Shown one piece after another: positions 58,523 to 64,000 of a stretch of DNA of 64,000 nt. The stretch spans positions 168,401,739 through 168,465,738 of the forward strand of contig JAUPFV010000002.1 in assembly GCA_036936605.1 (NCBI GenBank), written 5' to 3'. The translations under genes were made by a program, and so were the position numbers. This DNA comes from Limnanthes douglasii subsp. nivea (taxonomy: Eukaryota; Streptophyta; Magnoliopsida; Brassicales; Limnanthaceae). Under the pieces are notes generated by a model. It made no database searches. It was not told where the DNA came from and was given only the letters and a program-made list of their open reading frames with translations. Every line of letters begins with the position of its first letter. Positions within the stretch are counted from its first letter, which is position 1.

Positions 58523-58632
58523 AAACTCTATATAAATAACTTATTTATTTTTTATTATTCTCACAACTATTTTCATATTTCCCTCACAGGTCTCTATATT
58601 TTAAATATTCTTTTATCAATCCAAATTATTAA

Positions 58633-58821
58633 TGGCTCCAAAAGTCTAAAAGTCTAAAAACTCTTGAACTGATGTCATCAAAATATCATCATCATCAACT
58701 AGGAGAAGATCAAGATCCGAGAGGGATTCATCCCAAGATGAACAACTATCTAAGAATATTGAAGATGGGGTCGAAGGCGAGGTTCACATTCAAAACAATA
58801 TAGGGTTAGCAAAACATAATT
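58633..58821 (+). pseudogene. Short coding-like stretch, unrecognised
   Basis: ATGGCTCCAAAAGTC starts a frame interrupted by two stops and continuing in TDVIKISSSSTRRRSRSERD, SSQDEQLSKNIEDGVEGEVH. Ser/Arg-rich and then acidic, like the N-termini of retroelement gag or ORF products. No family can be assigned. Confidence 0.25.
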
Positions 58822-58927
58822 AGTTATCTTTTATTTTTAGAATACGATGAATTTATCAACATGTAGGGTATGATAGTGTTTTTATATACCCTTAGTAGGG
58901 AGAGAGGATTGAGTTAGCTAGATTTTA

Positions 58928-58988
58928 TGTGTGTGTGTGTGTGTGCGCGCGCGCGCGCACGCGCGTGTGTGTGCGTGCGTGTGTGTGT
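58928..58988. repeat. Alternating (TG)n(CG)n(TG)n tract
   Basis: 61 bp of uninterrupted purine-pyrimidine alternation with a CG-rich centre. It is a strong candidate for a Z-DNA-forming sequence in otherwise AT-rich DNA. Confidence 0.9.
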
Positions 58989-60054
58989 AAATTTACCTAG
59001 TTTGGTCATTGGGCATATGAATTCGAGTTCATGGTACAAAGTTACCTTACGGGATATTAATAAGTCAGTTTCCATTTAATAAAGGTAGATATAATTAGGT
59101 GGACTCTGCGTACTATTCGGAAGAGTTTTCGTAGAGGAAATATTTCTTTAAGAAGTCAAGAGATATATTCTTGGGGATGAGATCTCTGGTCCAAACGGTA
59201 GATCTATGACAGTTTGAGATATCCAATTTGCTGCAAATCTTAAATTTTAATGGCATTATAAATATCTAAAGACTCAAAACCTTTAAAGATATATTTTATA
59301 GATCTAATATAGTTGAAAGATTTAATAAAATATTTAAAATATTTAATGGTTGAAAGATCTAACGATCTCAAAATTCCAACAACTTTAGTTTAAAAATCCA
59401 ATAAACTATTTGAAAAATCCAATAAAATATTTAAAATATGTAAATAAAAATATCAAATGATAATCTCAAATATTTTGTTTATGATATATATTTTTTATTT
59501 CATTTTATTTGACTAAATTAGCAAGTACAAATTAATTTTTAATATAAGTATTAAAAAAATATGATAAACTGTGTTAAATATGACAGATTCTGTAATGACA
59601 TGAATCTGTAACTGTGGCACTCTATAACGACATGAATTTGGAACGGAAAAATTATTTTAAATATAACATGATGGGATGTATCATCACGGTAGACACCTCT
59701 AATCGCATATATATACACGCACACACACACATTCAGTTGAGTAAAAAATGGACCCTACAAAATAAATTTAACATCTCAGTTACTATTTATATTTTTACTT
59801 AGTAAGCTACCTATTATCACTGTGAGATATATGTTGCAATTTATTATTATTATTGTCTTACTTTCTTAAATAAAATGGATAATCTACTCATAACTAGCCA
59901 GAATCAAAACTATTTATTTATAACAACAATCGAGAGTTAGAAAAGTATCGGTAACCATCTGGTTTTAGAACTTAATTACCGAAAATCACTTTAACTTTCA
60001 ATTAATACTAACATATCCTTTAACCATTTTTCTCCCTTATAGTTTTTTAAATAC
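58989..60054. other. Unassigned AT-rich DNA
   Basis: No gene or element recognised. A short CA run lies at about 59718-59730. Confidence 0.5.
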
Positions 60055-60760
60055 CATGTCTTTCAAACCATAACTCTAAAAAAATTGAAAATATCATTGG
60101 TTTTATTTTTTAAGACGAATAAAACTAGATCCTTGAAGGATATTTTTGGAATCTTTTTAATTTGTTTATAGTTGCGTAATTACAGGTGATCATGTTATGA
60201 AATAAATCTGATTGTCTAAAAAATAAAATATGACTTGTTTTTGTAAAAATAAATATTCATTTGGTGTGAAACAACTAACATTTTTGTAGCTACTAGAATA
60301 TATGCATTGTGTGCTGAAAAAACTTGTTTTAAAAAATACTTATTACATTTGGTTGTGAAAATAAAAGTAACCGAGTTGCGAATCATATCTTTGAAAATCC
60401 AACATAACTAGATTCATGAAAGATTTAATTTTAATTCTTTTACTGCATTTGGTTGCAAAAATAGTAGTAATCAGGATGCGAAATTAAGAAGAAATGAGTT
60501 GCGTAAATATGACTTTGGTATGGAAAAGTAATTGTGTTATATTTTTTTTCTTTAATGGTATTTCTTTCAAACCATAGTGCCAAAAAATCTCAAAATACTA
60601 TTGATTTTATTTTTTTAAGATGAACAAAACTAGATCCATGAATTATTTTTTATAAAACAATAAATTAGTGGATTTGGTTGTGAAAGTAGAAGTAATCAGA
60701 TTAGTAATTAAGATGAAGAGAGTTGCATTTGTTTTGTTCGCCTTTCAAAAAATAGAAATA
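60055..60760. repeat. Degenerate dispersed/tandem repeat block
   Basis: The segment TTTCAAACCATA ... TTTTTTAAGACGAA-AAAACTAGATCC occurs at about 60060-60135 and 60560-60640, and relatives lie at 14187-14230 and 14640-14713. Between them a TTTGGTTGTGAAAATA-AAGTAA unit recurs at about 60350, 60448 and 60672. Confidence 0.55.
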
Positions 60761-61624
60761 TATGTGTGTTTGGATTATTATTATTTTTAGCTAGAGTTTA
60801 TAATATATAGATTTATGAATGTTAAAAATAGTTACGAACACACAACACAGTGATCGAGAGAGTTGTGAGTTCACGAAGAAAAAGAGTGTACTTGGATTTT
60901 CTTATTTTATATCCGGTAATATTTTTGGTAAATTTTATGTAGCAAGTTATTTTTTGTTGGTAACTTATCCCAAAAACAATTATCGGCCAAACGTTTCTTA
61001 AAATAATAATGTGATTAATAAAATAAATATCATCCATCTTATTATCGAATTCTGGTAGTTATTTATGATTATGATTTTTAATTGATCTTCCGACTATCTG
61101 TTTTGTGGATGTTATAGTTTATCGATTTTAAAACATATCATATCACCTCATATACTTATGGATAATCACTCTCCTGATTCTAAACTGTATCATAATTTTC
61201 TTTGGACATATCAAAAAATTGACAAACCAGAAATTATATCAAACATTTAAAAGTCGGAGAACTAAATATCCGAAAAATGGATAGTCGATACCAAAACAAT
61301 TTCTAGTATTCTCTCACTTCTAATGTTAATTGTTTTTTATCTTTAGTGATATTTTTTATATGTATTTATTAAAATGAAAAAATTGATATTTGAACTGAAC
61401 CATTTCATACTTTAAACAACAAAGTTATCTTTTTAGTTTTTATGATTTGATTATGTGATATTTTGTTATGATTTACTATGTATCACTAATGCTCAAACAC
61501 AGAACAAAATAAAAGACATAATAAAAAGAACAAAGAATTTAACGTGGTTCGACAAATGTATACGTCTAGAAGCGCCGCCAGATAAAGTGTCAATGCAATC
61601 AAACTTTTACTTACATAATACACC
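60761..61624. other. Unassigned DNA left of Gypsy-5
   Basis: No coding region. AATTTAACGTGGTTCGACAAA at about 61536-61556 resembles a motif I recall from the ends of other plant repeats, but no element boundary is visible. Confidence 0.4.
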
Positions 61625-62600
61625 TGTCGAGGATATTCATCTACCTCTCTTACTATCATAGCACTGGATGCATAATCTGATATGGAAAAATACAAAAACC
61701 ACTGCTCACCTACTTAAGGCTTAGACAAACCTTCTGGAGATGATAAGTGTTCCTTAACTTTAGAAAATTCCTCCTCGCACTTTAGTGTCCTAGATATAAA
61801 TTTATTTAGATCTACCAACCTTCGTGTCAAAATTGGCACCTCTTTAATTGATCGAGGATGTGTCATTGATATCAAAGTCTTTCACTGACTAAGATCAGCT
61901 TTTAGTCATTTTTTATTTATCATATACCCCAAGAACTTCCCCGATCTGACTCTGAAGGTTCACTTCTCCGGATTTAACTTTAGTCGAATGGCTTTCAAAT
62001 TCAAGAAAGTATTTTCCAAGTTAAAAAGGTGTTCGTCATCTAACGAACTTTTGACTAACATATCATTAATATAAACCTCCATATTCCTTCCAATTTGAGA
62101 AGCAAAAGACTTGTTCACTAATCTTTGATATGTAGCACCAACATTCTTGAGGCCAAAAGGCATCACCCGGTAACAATGTAATCCTCTGTCAGTTATAAAC
62201 GTAGTGCTTTCCTGATCCTTGAAATTCATCTGAGTCTGATTATAACCTGCGAACGCATCCATTAAAGAGAAATAATTGTATTCCCTGATGTTCAGTCAAC
62301 AAGTTGATCAATCCTTGTCACAGAAAATAGATCATTTGGACATGCTTTATTTAGATTGGTAGAATTGACAAAAATTCTCTATTTCTCATTCTTATTTTTC
62401 ACAAGCACTCGATTAGCAGTCCACAACGGATAATATGCTTCTCGTATATGTCCTACCTTAGATAACTGATCCACTTCGACCTCAATCGCATCAGATTTTT
62501 CTACTAAAAAAATCCTCCGCTTTCGAATGATAGGTCTAAGTTTTGGGTTTAAATCTAAGCTATAGCATATCACCTCAAAAAGAACCCCGACAACATCCTC
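61625..62600 (-). pseudogene. RT of Gypsy-5
   Basis: 62573-62379 has LNPKLRPIIRKRRIF, VDQLSKVGHIREAYYPLWTA. After shifts, 62262-61960 (100 codons) has MDAFAGYNQTQMNFKD, VMPFGLKNVGATYQRLVN and MEVYINDMLVKSSLDDEHLF: the catalytic YVDD motif has Asn for the first Asp. 61860-61625 has the tether (FSISDYASSAMIVREVDEYP, YYVSKSL). A catalytic loss plus stops; inactive. Confidence 0.85.
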
Positions 62601-62839
62601 GGTTTTCCAAGCGAAACATCTAAATTATTAGACAAGTACCTCAACAATTGGTACCGTAAAGTAGGTGACAACAACGTTCCTATTCGTAAACTCCTCTCAT
62701 TAGGAAACACAATACACCTCCACATTTTCACGTGCTATTAATGAACCTGGGGTCTCCCTCGGATCATCTACCTCATCAATATCTAAAGTCAACCTCATTG
62801 ACTGCTATTCGGTCATTAATCACTAGAGATAGTATTTTT

Positions 62840-63215
62840 GGTGTGCATAGCACTCTCTAACCACTTTTTGATCACTTTGAACTACTCTGACACGATCACC
62901 AATTACATTATTCAAACACAGATGGAAGCTCCAAACAACATCATTCATTCTAGATAACCATGATCTTCCAAAAACAACGTTTTAGTTGGTCAGACATTCC
63001 ACCACCATAAATAAGACTTGAACTTTTTCCTTAAAATAACCACATCCTAACAGAAATTCACCATCAAACTCTCCAATGACCTGTGTTGTTAGCCATGTAA
63101 ACCCAATTATGTTGCACTCATATCGGAGAATCATAGATGGATTGCGCATCTTTTTATATGTTGATTTGAATAGCACGTTTGTGGAACCACCAGTATCGAC
63201 GAGTATTCATCAGAT
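62840..63215 (-). pseudogene. Protease region of Gypsy-5
   Basis: ILVDTGGSTNVLFKSTYKKM (about 63150-63210) retains the DTG active-site triad, the only one of the gypsy proteases here to do so, although two stops lie just upstream. GFTWLTTQVIGEFDGEFLL and VVFGRSWLSRMND follow. The frame ends at 62982 and continues with stops to about 62840. Confidence 0.8.
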
Positions 63216-63254
63216 CTCAGTTTCTGCTATTTCTGCACCGATCACCGCTGCATC

Positions 63255-64000
63255 ATTATGATACTTACAGAAATTATTGTTCCTCTCCTTCGTCGTTCTA
63301 TTTATCAGTGCTGGTTTTCAAAAGTTAACATGATTCTTGGCTCTCTCAAATACCGTTGCCACATTGTTAGTTAATTCTGTAAATTATTATAGGTTACCCA
63401 CTGGTTCGAATTTACCTGAGGTGGTTGATAGTTAGATTGTTGGGATGATCTTGACCGAGGAGGTATGTTAGGATTCACCCTCGGTCGAGATGTCCCCTGA
63501 GAATCGAAGTACTACCTTGGTATCATTGGACATTAGGGATGTTACCTTGCCCTGCATTCCTTTAAGATGTACTTGATCTAATCTGAACCCTCGTTGACTC
63601 GTCTACTTTAATCTACTCCTCAACTTGAGCCATTAAAGCCCCAAAAGTCAGCGCTCTTCCCTTCATAGTTTTGTTTGCTAAATCACCAAGAAGCAACCCT
63701 TGTCTAAAAACTGCACACGGCACCTGCTCATCAGACTCTTCCAACTCTATCTTCGTTAACACAAAGCGTCTAGTGTAATCTTTCAACTTTTTTCCAACAG
63801 CATGCTTACATTGATTTATGGTATCATTGTTATCTCACATTTCTTTTCTTCTCATAAATTATATTCGGAAAGCAGTATAGAAAGTTCCGAAGTTATTTAT
63901 CGAACCCTTCGGAATTCCATTATACCACTTTAAAGTTGTACCTTAAAAGTTTGTGAGAACGCTCTAAACAGTAATTTGTCATTTTCCTCGAAATTCATCA
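63255..64000 (-). pseudogene. gag: gag of Gypsy-5 (partial)
   Basis: Starting at the window edge: MNFEENDKLLFRAFSQTFK, a segment of the same gag domain as TR-GAG-1 and Gypsy-2, then shifts and stops through 63600-63900, and a remnant of the Cys/His motif (FCKYHND) at about 63265. It is cut by the window end. Confidence 0.7.

Larger units (their letters stand above)
61625..64000 (-). mobile_element. Gypsy-5: partial Tat-type element
   Basis: Minus strand, gag (from the window end) to protease to RT and the start of the RNase H tether. It breaks off at about 61625 on the left and continues past 64000 on the right, so LTRs and integrase are not seen. Confidence 0.8.

Overview
The window looks like nuclear DNA of a seed plant, most likely a eudicot. 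It is AT-rich and dominated by nested LTR retrotransposons of the Ty3/gypsy Tat-type and Ty1/copia superfamilies, with one plant L1-type LINE, hAT and Stowaway-like miniature elements, and fragments of plant nuclear genes. I cannot name the species. Nothing is organised like bacterial, organellar or viral DNA. Almost every coding region is a decayed transposon protein. The one intact host-type reading frame is a 91-codon signal peptidase complex subunit 1 (SPC1/SPC12) at 33757-34032 on the minus strand.

Layout. 1-3704: leader of a long element here called LRE-alpha, whose 5' LTR ends at the window start. It is split by a complete 2.05-kb gag-only element (TR-GAG type, 366-2418, target duplication AATAT). 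3705-12899: Gypsy-1, plus strand, 5' LTR almost deleted, decayed gag-protease-RT-RNase H, a shortened integrase, an antisense ORF region and a full 3' LTR. 12900-40865: LRE-beta, a second LRE copy with its own hAT-type MITE (13753-14068). It is split by a composite copia insertion (14714-33554). That composite holds LTR copy A, Gypsy-2 (minus, truncated), a LINE, an inverted pair of LTR-like sequences, a chimera of importin-5 and phosphate-transporter (PHT1) fragments, and Copia-1 (LTR B to LTR C, minus strand). The SPC1 frame and a stretch of decayed minus-strand ORFs follow before the LRE-beta 3' LTR.

40866-42291: an (AT)55 tract and a Stowaway-like MITE. 42292 to about 57600: Gypsy-3 (plus, very decayed), interrupted inside its antisense ORF region by Gypsy-4 (49967-56584, imperfect target duplication GTCTT/GCCTT), which is itself internally deleted and has its own antisense ORF region. 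About 57650-58525: 5' part of a hAT-like transposon on the minus strand (BED-type zinc finger, promoter-like region, GATATC-centred repeats). 58526-61624: mostly low-complexity and unassigned DNA. 61625-64000: Gypsy-5, minus strand, running off the window end.

How the parts relate. The gag proteins of TR-GAG-1 and Gypsy-2, -3 and -5 are close relatives, and TR-GAG-1 shares its primer-binding type and LTR promoter layout with Gypsy-4, so TR-GAG-1 was probably moved by proteins of that lineage. All recognised polymerases are broken by stops, frameshifts, deletions or lost catalytic residues, so no autonomous element is visible. The two LRE copies act as natural empty-site controls: the MITE, the copia composite and the SPC1 block are in beta but not alpha, and TR-GAG-1 is in alpha but not beta.
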